From NCBI RefSeq assembly GCF_001403875.1, contig NZ_LN884298.1, positions 186,001 through 250,000 of the forward strand: a stretch of 64,000 bases of DNA, written 5' to 3'. Position 1 is the stretch's first letter. Each line of letters begins with the position of its first letter. Positions 18,468 to 27,455 of the stretch are shown here, piece after piece. The translations under genes were made by a program, and so were the position numbers. The notes below the pieces were generated by a model. That model did not search any database and was not told where the DNA came from. It saw only the letters and a list, made by a program, of their open reading frames with translations. The DNA is from Paenibacillus ihumii. Its GTDB lineage: Bacteria > Bacillota > Bacilli > Paenibacillales > Paenibacillaceae.

Positions 18468-19826
18468 CTAGACCTCCAAATAGGCTCCCTGCTCCTTCAG
18501 CATGGTCTGCACTTTCTTAATGTCTATATCCTGGACCGGTATGCCCTCCTTAGCTGCAATCGCCGCAGCTACGCCTCCAGCATGGCCAATCGCTCCCGTA
18601 GTAGGCGTTGTTCTCATCGCGGCCTGAGCTTCAAATGTTGCCGAGATACACCGGCCAATAACGATGAGGTTCTTGACCGAATCCGTAATCATGCAGGAGT
18701 ACGGTATGCTGTACATGCCGCCCCATTCCAGCTTCTGATGCTTCGTTCCTTCCCCGTCCGGACTGTGGATATCAATCGGATATCCCGAGTGGGCGATCGT
18801 ATCTTCAAATTTCCGCTGCTCCAAAATATCCTCCGCCGTCAGTGTATACATTCCTTTGATCTGTCTCGAGCCCCTTACACCAATGGACGGCCCTGTCGAT
18901 TCTACGACAGCGTTCTCAAAGCCTGGAACATATTTATGTAGAAATGCTTCCAGTTCCCGGCACTGCTTGCGGCCTTCCATCTCCGCCTTGCTCAAGCTGT
19001 ACGCATCCGTCGCGTCGTGGCCTAGAATCCGGGTCGTATTCAAAATCACCTCGCCTGGGTTGTTCGTCTCAAAGAACAGGATGTTCTCGCGCGGAATCGA
19101 GATTTCTCCCTTCGCCTTCGCCTCTTTGAACAGGCTGTCAAAGCCGCCCACCGACAATCGCGGCGATTTCTCAATGATCGAGGTGTCGCCGTTGTACAGC
19201 GGAAAATCCTCGGGATGCTCATGAATATATTGCTTCACTCGCGGGATATCCACGTTGTACATTTTCATTTTCAGCGTCATCGGCTGTGTTGCTCCATCGG
19301 ACTCCCGGCCGATCGTATACTCGACTCCTGCTCCGGCCGATAAATCTCCGTCTCCGGTAGCATCGATAAATACATTGGCGCGAATTTCACTAAGTCCGGA
19401 TTTATTGCATATCGTAATGCCGGTAATTCGGCCCTCTTCCGTCTTCACCCCGGCCAGCATCGTATGATACAGAATTTCGCCGCCGTTCTCGACCACCATC
19501 AATTCCAGCTCATGCTTCATCGCCTCCGCATCAAATGGCGTAACGGAATACGTAAAGCCTACTGTGTCAAAAATATGGCCCGGCGATTTCCCCAGCTTCT
19601 GAAGGCGCTCGATAAGCTGATTCGTAAACCCTTGGATCGCCAGCTTCTCGCCCGCATGAAATGTCATCATCGGCCCTACCCCGTTAGCGGTAAGCGTTCC
19701 GCCCAGGAAGCCATGCGACTCAATGATCAGTGTCCTTGCGCCCGTGCTGGAAGCGGCTATTGCCGCCATGGCGCCGGAAATGCCGCCTCCCATGACAACT
19801 ACGTCAAATTGTTGTGTATTTTCCAT
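18468..19826 (-). CDS. FAD-dependent oxidoreductase
   Basis: The protein (about 452 aa) begins with an FAD dinucleotide-binding motif (VVMGGGISGAMAAIAAS) and a second landmark FIDATGDGDLSAGAGVEY, typical of the FAD_oxidored (PF12831) family. The C-terminal region GRCISATFEAQAAMRTTPT also fits this group. The ATG at 19824-19826 has GAGAGGGG upstream; a TTG two codons earlier is less likely. It is the first gene of the hydantoinase operon and may oxidise the substrate before or after ring opening (inference). Confidence 0.88.
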   Translation of the reverse strand: MENTQQFDVVVMGGGISGAMAAIAASSTGARTLIIESHGFLGGTLTANGVGPMMTFHAGEKLAIQGFTNQLIERLQKLGKSPGHIFDTVGFTYSVTPFDAEAMKHELELMVVENGGEILYHTMLAGVKTEEGRITGITICNKSGLSEIRANVFIDATGDGDLSAGAGVEYTIGRESDGATQPMTLKMKMYNVDIPRVKQYIHEHPEDFPLYNGDTSIIEKSPRLSVGGFDSLFKEAKAKGEISIPRENILFFETNNPGEVILNTTRILGHDATDAYSLSKAEMEGRKQCRELEAFLHKYVPGFENAVVESTGPSIGVRGSRQIKGMYTLTAEDILEQRKFEDTIAHSGYPIDIHSPDGEGTKHQKLEWGGMYSIPYSCMITDSVKNLIVIGRCISATFEAQAAMRTTPTTGAIGHAGGVAAAIAAKEGIPVQDIDIKKVQTMLKEQGAYLEV

Positions 19827-19903
19827 TCCCAAACCCCTCTCCCCAAATAAAATGATTAAAATGATCCGCTTTCTAATCCTAGGCTAACAAAAAAAACGAA
19901 TCC

Positions 19904-19917
19904 TGTAAATGCTTTCA
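19904..19917 (-). promoter_or_regulatory. cre-like site (CcpA) upstream of the FAD oxidoreductase operon
   Basis: The minus strand reads TGAAAGCATTTACA, one mismatch from the cre consensus TGWAANCGNTNWCA. It lies about 80 bp upstream of the operon start, next to the RpiR-like palindrome, and suggests carbon catabolite repression. Confidence 0.5.
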
Positions 19918-19918
19918 G

Positions 19919-19931
19919 GAAAATTATTTTC
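19919..19931. promoter_or_regulatory. Candidate RpiR-family operator
   Basis: A perfect palindrome GAAAAT-T-ATTTTC about 93 bp upstream of the first gene of the operon that ends with an RpiR-type regulator. A-rich palindromes of this shape are typical targets of the family. Confidence 0.5.
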
Positions 19932-19965
19932 TATATTTCCGGATTTATTGTAAATCTTTTTCGAA

Positions 19966-20024
19966 CAAAAAATCCCCGGACATTTTTAACAGGCTTCGCA
20001 CCCGTTAATCCGTCCGAGGATTTA
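19966..20024 (-). terminator. Intrinsic terminator downstream of prmC
   Basis: On the minus strand AAATCCTCGGAC pairs with GTCCGGGGATTT, with an inner TTAACGGG-CCTGTTAA stem, ending in TTTTTTG. It starts 16 bp past the prmC stop and closes the prfA-prmC unit. Confidence 0.85.
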
Positions 20025-20039
20025 TCCCATCGCCATACT

Positions 20040-21056
20040 CTATTCATCTTTAAAAAGCCGCAATCCCAGCACATGCCGATCGATCCCTGCTAAATCCGGG
20101 ATCGTAATAATCTCCTGCCAGTGCCCGGCGGCGCGAAGCATAGCGGCTACGTCAGCAGCCTGGCCCATGCCGAGCTCGAAGCCGAGCACTCGGGGCGGCT
20201 GCGGGAGCAGCGCCAGCTGCGCCATCATCTCGCGGTATGGCGCCAGCCCGTCGGGGCCTCCGTCGAGCGCGGTGCGCGGCTCATAGTCGCGCACCTCCGG
20301 CTGGAGGCCCGTGATCACATCCGCCGGAATATACGGCGGATTGGACACCACGATGTCCAGCGGCTCGCCCGCAAACGGCTCAAGCAGGTTCCCCTGCTTG
20401 AACGCCACGTCCAGGCCGAGCCGCCGGACATCCTATGTTCTCGGCAGGCCAGCTCGTTGACGCCACGCAGAACTGCGACGCGTATACGGAGACATCGGCC
20501 GCGCTTAAGCTCTGCATGATAGGGCCAGGCCGCGCCGCGTGACATTGCCCTGGGCCACGGCCAGGGCGTCCGGCGAGACATCGCGCGCCGCCCCGCGCCA
20601 GCTCGGGCGCAGGGGCTTGAGGGCAGCGGCAATCGCACCGCGGCCGGTGCCGATGTCGGCGGCATACAGCGCGCCGCCGGCGGGCAGGCGATCGGCCTGC
20701 TGCACGATCGCCTCCACGAGCAGCTCCGTCTCCGGACGGGGAATCAGCACAGCCGGCGTGACCTGGAAGGTCAAGCCGTAGAATTCCTGTTCCCCGATAA
20801 TGTACTGCGCTGGCTCGCCCGCCGCTTTGCGGCGGATCACTTCCTCCCACGCCTCCTTCTTCTCGCGCGGGAACGGATCGCGCAGCGCCGCCAAATATGC
20901 GGCGCCCTCCAGGCCGAGCACATGCCTAATCAGCAGCTCGGCATTGGAATCCGGCTCCTGCACGCCCGCCGCCGCTAAAAAAGAAGAAGCCTCTCTGCGG
21001 GCTTCCGAAATATTATGCTTGTCAGATAGGGTATAGCTTACGCCGTCTCTGTTCAA
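20040..21056 (-). pseudogene. prmC: Release factor glutamine methyltransferase, interrupted by a 114-bp insertion
   Basis: PrmC methylates the GGQ glutamine of release factors. The N-terminal part (20505-21056, TTG start with AAGGAG inside the end of prfA) has PRPETELLVEAI and the SAM motif ADIGTGRGAIAAAL. The C-terminal part (to 20040) has the catalytic VVSNPPYIP. Both are in the same frame, but a 114-bp insertion brings in-frame TAA (20505-20507) and TAG stops. It is flanked by 21-bp direct repeats (20411-20431 and 20525-20545, 18 of 21 identical). Removing one repeat and the insert restores about 300 aa. Confidence 0.9.
20411..20545. repeat. 21-bp imperfect direct repeats flanking a 93-bp insert in prmC
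   Basis: The two repeat copies begin 114 bp apart. The 93-bp insert (20432-20524) starts with CCTAT and ends with ATAGGG, so its tips are a 5-bp inverted repeat. The insert matches nothing I recognise. Confidence 0.8.
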
Positions 21057-21060
21057 AGCG

Positions 21061-22128
21061 TTATTCTCCTTTTTCCATCATTTCAGCCTGCTCCGCCAAA
21101 GTCAGCGCGGCAACAAACTCTTCGATGTCCCCGTTCATCACTTGATCCAGCTTGTGAACGGTCAGGCCGATCCGATGATCCGTAACCCGGCTCTGCGGGA
21201 AATTGTATGTCCGGATCCGCTCGCTGCGGTCGCCCGTACCCACCTTGCTCTTCCGCTCGCCGGCGTATTTCGCCTCTTCTTCCTGGCGCATCATATCGGA
21301 AATCCGGGCCCGAAGTACCTGCAGCGCCTTCTCCTTATTGGAGTTCTGCGATTTGCCGTCCTGGCACGTCGCTACGATCCCCGTCGGAATATGCGTTACC
21401 CGTACTGCGGACTTCGTGGTGTTAACGGACTGTCCGCCTGCCCCGCTGGAGCAGAACGTATCGACGCGGATATCCTTGTCGAGAATTTCGACGTCCACTT
21501 CCTCGGCCTCCGGCATGACCGCTACCGTCGAGGTGGAAGTATGAATCCGTCCGCCCGACTCCGTCGCCGGAATACGCTGCACGCGATGCGCGCCGCTCTC
21601 GTATTTCATCTTGCTGTAAGCGCCGCGGCCGTTGATCATAAAGATGATTTCCTTGAAGCCGCCGAGATCGCTCTCATTGACGTCCATAACCTCGACCTTC
21701 CAGCCTTGGTTATCGGCAAAGCGCGTATACATGCGGTACAGGTCGGCCGCAAACAGAGCCGCTTCGTCTCCGCCAGCCGCGCCGCGGATCTCCACGATAA
21801 CGTTCTTGTCATCGTTCGGGTCCTTCGGCAGAAGCAGAATACGAATCTGTTCCTCCAGCTCCTGCTGGCGGGCGGACAGCTCCTCAATTTCCATCTTGAC
21901 CATTTCGCGCATTTCATCGTCCAGCTTCTCGGCCTGCATAGCTTTCGCCGCCTCGAGCTCTTCAATGACTTTCTTATATTCGGTATAAGCCTCGTAAGCA
22001 GGCTGCAAGTCCGATTGTTCTTTAGAATAATCCCTTAGTTTCTTCGTGTCATTCGCTACATCCGGATCGCAGAGCAATTCGCTTAATTTCTCATAGCGAT
22101 CAGCCAGGGATTGAAGTCGATCTAACAA
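21061..22128 (-). CDS. prfA: Peptide chain release factor 1
   Basis: RF1 (355 aa) terminates translation at UAA and UAG. The GGQ motif is in [20 protein letters not shown], and the PxT-type stop-codon recognition domain precedes it; [18 protein letters not shown] is the standard C-terminal signature. The start is a TTG with GAGGTGG upstream. It overlaps the ribosome binding site of prmC, the gene that modifies it, so the two are coupled. Confidence 0.97.
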   Translation of the reverse strand: MLDRLQSLADRYEKLSELLCDPDVANDTKKLRDYSKEQSDLQPAYEAYTEYKKVIEELEAAKAMQAEKLDDEMREMVKMEIEELSARQQELEEQIRILLLPKDPNDDKNVIVEIRGAAGGDEAALFAADLYRMYTRFADNQGWKVEVMDVNESDLGGFKEIIFMINGRGAYSKMKYESGAHRVQRIPATESGGRIHTSTSTVAVMPEAEEVDVEILDKDIRVDTFCSSGAGGQSVNTTKSAVRVTHIPTGIVATCQDGKSQNSNKEKALQVLRARISDMMRQEEEAKYAGERKSKVGTGDRSERIRTYNFPQSRVTDHRIGLTVHKLDQVMNGDIEEFVAALTLAEQAEMMEKGE

Positions 22129-22624
22129 GGGAAGCCACCTCTCTTTACATGGAAGTTTCCTGAAAATAGCCGTCCCTCAACGTTCAACACATCAAGAGCA
22201 AACGACTGTTTATTATACCATAACTTCCGGCTTCTGAATAGACCCCCCAACCGAATCCTCTTCCCGGCTTCTCGCTTCCATACGAGAGATCCCGAGCCTC
22301 TGCATTTGCCATTTGTTAAAATCCTTCGCGCAGTACAACGGCAACCTAACAATATTTGAGCAATAACATAGCGCTAGTACAGCAACCGTACAGCAACAGT
22401 GCAGCGAACTTACAGCACCTGTCGCCACCGGCATCCAGCGACATTACTGCGACATTACAGCGGCATTATAGCAGCAATAAAGCTGAAATGCAGCGGGATG
22501 CAGCGGGATGCAGCGGGATGCAGCGGCAAATACAACAGCAATACAGCGGCAAATCAGCACCCTGTTCAGCCATCGCGATCATTTTGCGTACCTCGATGCG
22601 TCGGCAATCCACCCATTTCCTCAC
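22129..22624. other. Gene-free CAG-rich stretch between prfA and the HAD gene
   Basis: The 496-bp gap contains a long low-complexity run of CAGC/ACAG-type trinucleotides (about 22370-22565), including three perfect tandem copies of CAGCGGGATG (22491-22520). No gene or terminator is evident. Confidence 0.6.
22491..22526 (+). repeat. 10-bp tandem repeat CAGCGGGATG
   Basis: Three perfect copies plus a partial fourth, embedded in a wider CAG-rich region. Confidence 0.85.
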
Positions 22625-23467
22625 TCAAGGGAGCAGACCGACCATGGATAGTCCGCGGGCAATTCCGTGCCGGTCTACGTCTGCGGTCACATACCTTGCA
22701 GCTTGCTTGACGCAATCCGGCGCATTTCCCATAGCAATGCCGTGCCCTACATACTGCAGCATCTCCAAATCGTTCAGATTGTCACCGAACGCATAGACCT
22801 CCTCCCGCTCGAAGCCCATGCTGTGAATGAGCTAGGCGATGCCGCTCGCTTTCGAGCCTCCGCCGGGAAGCACATCCAGCGAGAAGGGGTGCCATCGTAC
22901 AAAGCTAAGCTCCGCGAATCGTTCCCGGTATTGGCGTTCCTCCGGCTCCTTGCAGAACAGCATTGTCTGATAGATCGGCCGCCCCCGGAAGAATCCGGGA
23001 TCATACTCGGGATGAGCGTATTCCAGCGACGCCATGCAATGCTCCACATAGGAATGATGCTTTATGCTGCTGCGCATGAAATCTTCATCCAGGTAGACCA
23101 GGGGATGGCCGCTGGCCGCGGCGAACCGGGACAGCTCATCCAGCTCCTCTTCCCGGAAAGGGTTCGTGTAAATGCGTTCCCCCCTCATCACAACATACTG
23201 GCCGTTAAAGCCGACGTAAGAGTCGATTCCCAGTTCTTCGGCCACTCGCCGCAGCATAAAGGGAGAGCGGCCTGTCGCCAGTGCTACCTCGTGGCCGAGC
23301 TCCTTCAAAGCCTGAATGGCTTCTTTAGCTGAAACGGGCAGCTGCTTGCGGTGATCCAGCAGCGTTCCGTCAATATCGAAAAATATCATTTTTTTACTTG
23401 CCGTCCCTATGTTATTTCCTGAGGTAGTGTCCCTAAGGACACTGCTTCCTGCGAGCCTGATTGCCAT
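22625..23467 (-). pseudogene. Cof-type HAD hydrolase with an in-frame amber codon
   Basis: A Cof/YidA-type HAD phosphatase: motif I IFFDIDGTLLDH, motif II ATGRS, motif III lysine in GGGSKASGIA, and motif IV AFGDNLNDLEML. A single TAG at 22832-22834 splits it (GIA-stop-LIHSMGF) while the frame stays the same on both sides; lysine (AAG) or similar would be expected there. The 5' start may be the ATG at 23467, six bases after the ABC ATPase stop, or the ATG at 23389 just before the FFDIDG motif. An 18-nt hairpin (23426-23443) lies between these starts. Confidence 0.85.
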
Positions 23468-23473
23468 TCATGC

Positions 23474-24565
23474 TCACCACCCTGCTGTAGCCTGCTGCAG
23501 CACAGCTTCACCCGGCGACGCATTGGAGACCATACCGGGAATATGCAAGGATACCTGGTCATGAAGCTTGAAGGCGGCCGGGGAGATCACTTCCCACTGC
23601 TGGCCTGCTGCGCGGACGTCATAGTTGAATTCTTTACCCTGAAACTGGACGTTCACGATCTCGCCGTACAATCCTCCAGCATGAGCCGGCTCCAGCCGGA
23701 ATTGATCGGGACGCACCGGGTACAGCCCCTGTGACTTGAAGCAGTCCGCTACAGCCTCTCCAGGCCAGAATATCGAAGAATCGGCGCCGAGCGGCGTAAA
23801 GCGGTTCTGGCTCCAGCTTCCCTGAATTAAATTGGCCTTGGATACGAAGCGGGCAACGAATTCGGTCTCCGGACGCAAATAAATTTCCTGCGGTGTGCCG
23901 ACCTGCTCGATCTGCCCATCCTTCATGACGACGATCCGATCCGCCATAGACAAGGCCTCCCCCTGGTCATGCGTCACGTAGACGATGGCGGAGCCTGTCT
24001 CGCGATGCACCGACTGGATCTCCCGCCGCATGTCCATCCGCAGCATCGCGTCCAGGCTGCTCAGCGGCTCGTCCATCAGCAGCAGCGTTGGCTCGGGCGC
24101 GATCGCCCGGGCAATGGCCACGCGCTGCTTCTGGCCGCCGGACAGCTCATGCGGCATCCGTTTTGCCAGCTCACCCAGGCCCACCAGGCGGAGCACCTCG
24201 TTAATCCGCTCATCCTCCCGCTCGCGGATTGCCTGCGGCGTCTCCTTATGCATGCGGATCGGGAACCGGACATGCTCATAAATATTCATGTGCGGCCACA
24301 GGGCAAAGTTCTGGAATACCATGCCGATCCGTCTTTTTTCCGGGGGAAGGCTGGACCGTGACGTCGCTACGACGCGGCCGTCGATGGCAATCTCCCCCGA
24401 GGTCGGCTGTTCGAAGCCCGCCAGCATGCGCAGCAAAGTGGTTTTGCCGCAGCCGGAAGGACCGAGGATGGCTACGAATTCGCCATCGGCTATATTCAAA
24501 TCGATGGATTTCAATGCCTGAAAGCTTCCGAAAGTCTTGCTCACCTGTTTTAATTGAATCGTCAT
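23474..24565 (-). CDS. ABC transporter ATP-binding protein (FbpC/AfuC/PotA type)
   Basis: This 363-aa importer ATPase has Walker [11 protein letters not shown]-loop [11 protein letters not shown], signature [14 protein letters not shown], Walker [13 protein letters not shown], and a C-terminal TOBE-like regulatory region from about residue 240. It overlaps the permease gene by 4 bp (ATGA). This subgroup energises uptake of ferric iron, polyamines, phosphonates or sugar phosphates; the HAD neighbours favour a phosphorylated substrate (inference). Confidence 0.93.
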   Translation of the reverse strand: MTIQLKQVSKTFGSFQALKSIDLNIADGEFVAILGPSGCGKTTLLRMLAGFEQPTSGEIAIDGRVVATSRSSLPPEKRRIGMVFQNFALWPHMNIYEHVRFPIRMHKETPQAIREREDERINEVLRLVGLGELAKRMPHELSGGQKQRVAIARAIAPEPTLLLMDEPLSSLDAMLRMDMRREIQSVHRETGSAIVYVTHDQGEALSMADRIVVMKDGQIEQVGTPQEIYLRPETEFVARFVSKANLIQGSWSQNRFTPLGADSSIFWPGEAVADCFKSQGLYPVRPDQFRLEPAHAGGLYGEIVNVQFQGKEFNYDVRAAGQQWEVISPAAFKLHDQVSLHIPGMVSNASPGEAVLQQATAGW

Positions 24566-26316
24566 GACTGCACCCCTTTTTTGAAGGAAAATTTCTGAAG
24601 AAGCCCCAGCAATCCCGCGCCTGCGAAGATCAGGAATACGATCAGGCTGGACAGAGCCGTGGAATAAAGGGTGTTCCCGGCCTGCTCAAATCCGAAAATC
24701 GTAACCCCAATCGTCTGCGAGCCGGAGGAGTAGAGCAGCGCCGAGACCGTCAATTCAGTCAGCGCGGTCAGAAAGACAAGCAGGGCTCCGCTAATCAGCC
24801 CCGGGAGCAGCATCGGCAGCAGGATTTTGCGCCAGCGCCGCCAGGCTCCGGCTCCTGATATGCGGGCGGCTTCTTCCATTGAGGCGTCGACCTGCGTGAA
24901 CGCAGTGACCCCCGCCCGAATCTGCAGGATGAGAAACCGGCAGACATAGGCGATGAATAGAATCGTCGTCGTCCCGTAGATGCCCGGATTCCAGCCCGGG
25001 ATCGGCTCCATCCATACAAGAATCATCGATAAAGCGAAGACGATCCCCGGCAGCGTATAAGGGACGGAAATGGCCAGCTCTGCCAGCCGGTTGAGCTTCG
25101 AAGGCCGGCGCACCCGGAAATAGGCGAACAAGGTGCCGATGACCAGACAAACGATCAGCGTTGTGAAGGAGAGCAGCAGACTGTTCTGAATTGATTTCCA
25201 GGTGGACGGGTTGTCCAGCAGGATATACCGGTAGTTGTCCAGGGTTAAATTGCCGAGCCCCTTGCCTCCGTAGGATTTTTTGAGCGAAAGGGAAATCATC
25301 GCAAATAGCGGAATGATCGTGATGAAAATAAGACCGCCCCACAGAAGGGGTCCGACCCAATAGCGGTGCTTGCCGAGCAAATAGCGCGGCTCCTCATCGG
25401 CTCGCAGGGCTTCCGCCTGCTTGCTTTTGCGAACGGACAGCCACTGCAGAAGCGTGCCTGCGACGGCAATCAAGCCGAGGATTACGGACAAGGAGGCGCC
25501 CCGCCCGAAGGCAGAGGGACCGAAGCCTATAATCTCCTCATAAATGAGTGTGCTTAATACGCTAATGTTGACCGGCGTCCCGAGAAAAGCGGGAATGCCG
25601 AAGTTATCCAGGGAAGCGAGGAAGACGAGCAGACCGCCTGCTGTGATGCCAGGCAGTGCCAAGGGCATCGTGATTCGGGCGAAGGTCCTCCATCTCCCGG
25701 CTCCGCCTGTGCTCGCGGCCCACTCCAGATCCCGGGGGATTTTTTTCAGCACGTTGACCGTAAATAAATACACAAGCGGAAAATGATGTATGCCCATGAC
25801 AAATATAATGCCGCCCACACTGTACATGCTCCAAGGCTTGGCCCCCGGATTGAACCACTGCAGCAGACTCGCCATCCAGCCCTGCGGGCTCATAAACGAC
25901 GACCATGACAACGTCAGCACGTAGGAGGGCAGTACGAAGCAGAGCAGCATCAGCAGATGCAGCAGTTTTTTATGCGATAAATCGGTGTAGGCCATCAGCC
26001 AGGCCGCAGTCACGCCCAGAACGGCGGACAGCAGGGTTGAACCGGCGACGATGACGAACGTGTGCTTCATCGTTCTCCAGAAGCGTTCCTGCTGCAGCAG
26101 CTCCGCATAATAATTGAGAGAGAGGCCCTGCTCCCCTTGTAGGCTGAGCATAACAAGCTTGACGATCGGCAGAACGAAGAAAAACAATGTCGCGATAATC
26201 CCTACAGCAGCGCCGATGTTGCGACCCGCCGGGGATGCGCCGGGAAGGGCAAAGGGGAAGCCCCCGTTCCCCTTCCTGGCCCTCAGCTCCGCGCCGGGAG
26301 TATTGATATTCGTCAT
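24562..26316 (-). CDS. Fused ABC transporter permease (FbpB/AfuB type)
   Basis: A 584-aa protein carrying two BPD_transp_1 domains in one chain, with about 12 helices. EAA-like loops are EWAASTGGAGRWRTFARITMPLALPG in the first half and EEAARISGAGAWRRWRKILLPMLLPG in the second. The fused layout is standard for Fbp/Afu-type importers. The frame begins at 26325, but the ATG at 26314-26316 is better spaced from AAAGGTGG. Confidence 0.92.
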   Translation of the reverse strand: MTNINTPGAELRARKGNGGFPFALPGASPAGRNIGAAVGIIATLFFFVLPIVKLVMLSLQGEQGLSLNYYAELLQQERFWRTMKHTFVIVAGSTLLSAVLGVTAAWLMAYTDLSHKKLLHLLMLLCFVLPSYVLTLSWSSFMSPQGWMASLLQWFNPGAKPWSMYSVGGIIFVMGIHHFPLVYLFTVNVLKKIPRDLEWAASTGGAGRWRTFARITMPLALPGITAGGLLVFLASLDNFGIPAFLGTPVNISVLSTLIYEEIIGFGPSAFGRGASLSVILGLIAVAGTLLQWLSVRKSKQAEALRADEEPRYLLGKHRYWVGPLLWGGLIFITIIPLFAMISLSLKKSYGGKGLGNLTLDNYRYILLDNPSTWKSIQNSLLLSFTTLIVCLVIGTLFAYFRVRRPSKLNRLAELAISVPYTLPGIVFALSMILVWMEPIPGWNPGIYGTTTILFIAYVCRFLILQIRAGVTAFTQVDASMEEAARISGAGAWRRWRKILLPMLLPGLISGALLVFLTALTELTVSALLYSSGSQTIGVTIFGFEQAGNTLYSTALSSLIVFLIFAGAGLLGLLQKFSFKKGVQS

Positions 26317-26334
26317 AAGCTGCATGCCACCTTT

Positions 26335-27435
26335 TTAGTTACCGAATAGTTCCGTAAATTTCTTCTTGTCAGCCTCGCGTTCTTGGGTCAGCGTGTTCAG
26401 ATCCGCAGATAGAATCTTGATGTCGGCGATTCCCTTCAGCCCCTCTGGAGGTGCGACCCCTTCGCGAATCGGCGTGTACCCGATGTCCACGGACAGCTTC
26501 TGTCCTTCTTCGGACAGGACGAAGTCCACAAAGGCCTGCGCCGCTTCCTGATTATCCGTGCCCTTCATGATTGCAATCGGCTCTGTAATGATCGGCACCC
26601 CTTCGGTCGGATAGCTCAAATCGATCGGGGAGCCCTTGGCTTTTTCACGTACGACCATATAGTCTACGACCATGCCGTAGGATTTCTCTCCGCTGGCAAC
26701 TGCTTTTAATACGGCGCCATTCCCTTTAATGACCGACATGTTGTTGTCCTTCAACACCTGGAGATAATCCCAGCCAAAGCCTTCCGACCGCGAGAATACG
26801 CCAATATTATAGGCCGCAGCGCCGGAATAGAGCGGGCTCGGCATAATCGCGGCATCCTTGCTGTCCGCAGCGGCTAGAGCCTGCCAGGATGTCGGCAGCA
26901 CAGGCACCTTGTCGGTATTGGCAGCCAGGATCGTGGCGATCACTTTCGTACCGGTATACATGCCGTCTGGATCTACGAGCTCATCGGCAATATGCACCGC
27001 CTCTGGAGACTTGTAAGGCAGCAGCAAATCCTGCTGCTTCAGGCCTTCAAAGGTAACAGCATCCGCCAGCAGCAGGACATCGGCCTGCACGCCGCCCGCC
27101 TGCTTCTCCGCCTGGATTTTGGCGGTAACCTCCTCTGTTCCCGAGCGGAAGGTCTCCACTTTGACATCCGGGTATTTCTTGTTGAATGCTTGAACCAGCT
27201 GCGCGGCGTCCTCCTCCGGCTGGGACGTATAGAATGCGAGCTGTCCCGCTATTTTGGCAGGCGCTGCCCCGGCGGACTGGGACTGCTCCGTTCCGGCAGC
27301 AGAGCTGTCTGTGCTCCCGTTAGCGGCCGGCTTGGCCGGCGAACCGCAAGCGCTGAACAGCATCATAGCTGCTGCCATGACGGCCATGACTGAGGTCTTT
27401 TTAAAGGTGAACAATCTCTCTTGGTTTATGAACAT
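26335..27435 (-). CDS. ABC transporter substrate-binding lipoprotein (FbpA/AfuA type)
   Basis: A 366-aa secreted binding protein anchored by a lipobox (MLFSAC, cysteine about residue 30), then a Ser/Ala/Pro-rich linker and a type-II periplasmic-binding fold (GQLAFYTSQPEEDAAQLVQAF, QADVLLLADAVTFEGL, GYTPIREGV). Members of this family bind ferric iron, 2-aminoethylphosphonate or hexose phosphates. No obvious paired tyrosines of an iron site were seen near the C-terminus, which argues weakly against iron. Confidence 0.9.
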   Translation of the reverse strand: MFINQERLFTFKKTSVMAVMAAAMMLFSACGSPAKPAANGSTDSSAAGTEQSQSAGAAPAKIAGQLAFYTSQPEEDAAQLVQAFNKKYPDVKVETFRSGTEEVTAKIQAEKQAGGVQADVLLLADAVTFEGLKQQDLLLPYKSPEAVHIADELVDPDGMYTGTKVIATILAANTDKVPVLPTSWQALAAADSKDAAIMPSPLYSGAAAYNIGVFSRSEGFGWDYLQVLKDNNMSVIKGNGAVLKAVASGEKSYGMVVDYMVVREKAKGSPIDLSYPTEGVPIITEPIAIMKGTDNQEAAQAFVDFVLSEEGQKLSVDIGYTPIREGVAPPEGLKGIADIKILSADLNTLTQEREADKKKFTELFGN

Positions 27436-27455
27436 CGTAGGTTTCTCCCCTTATC

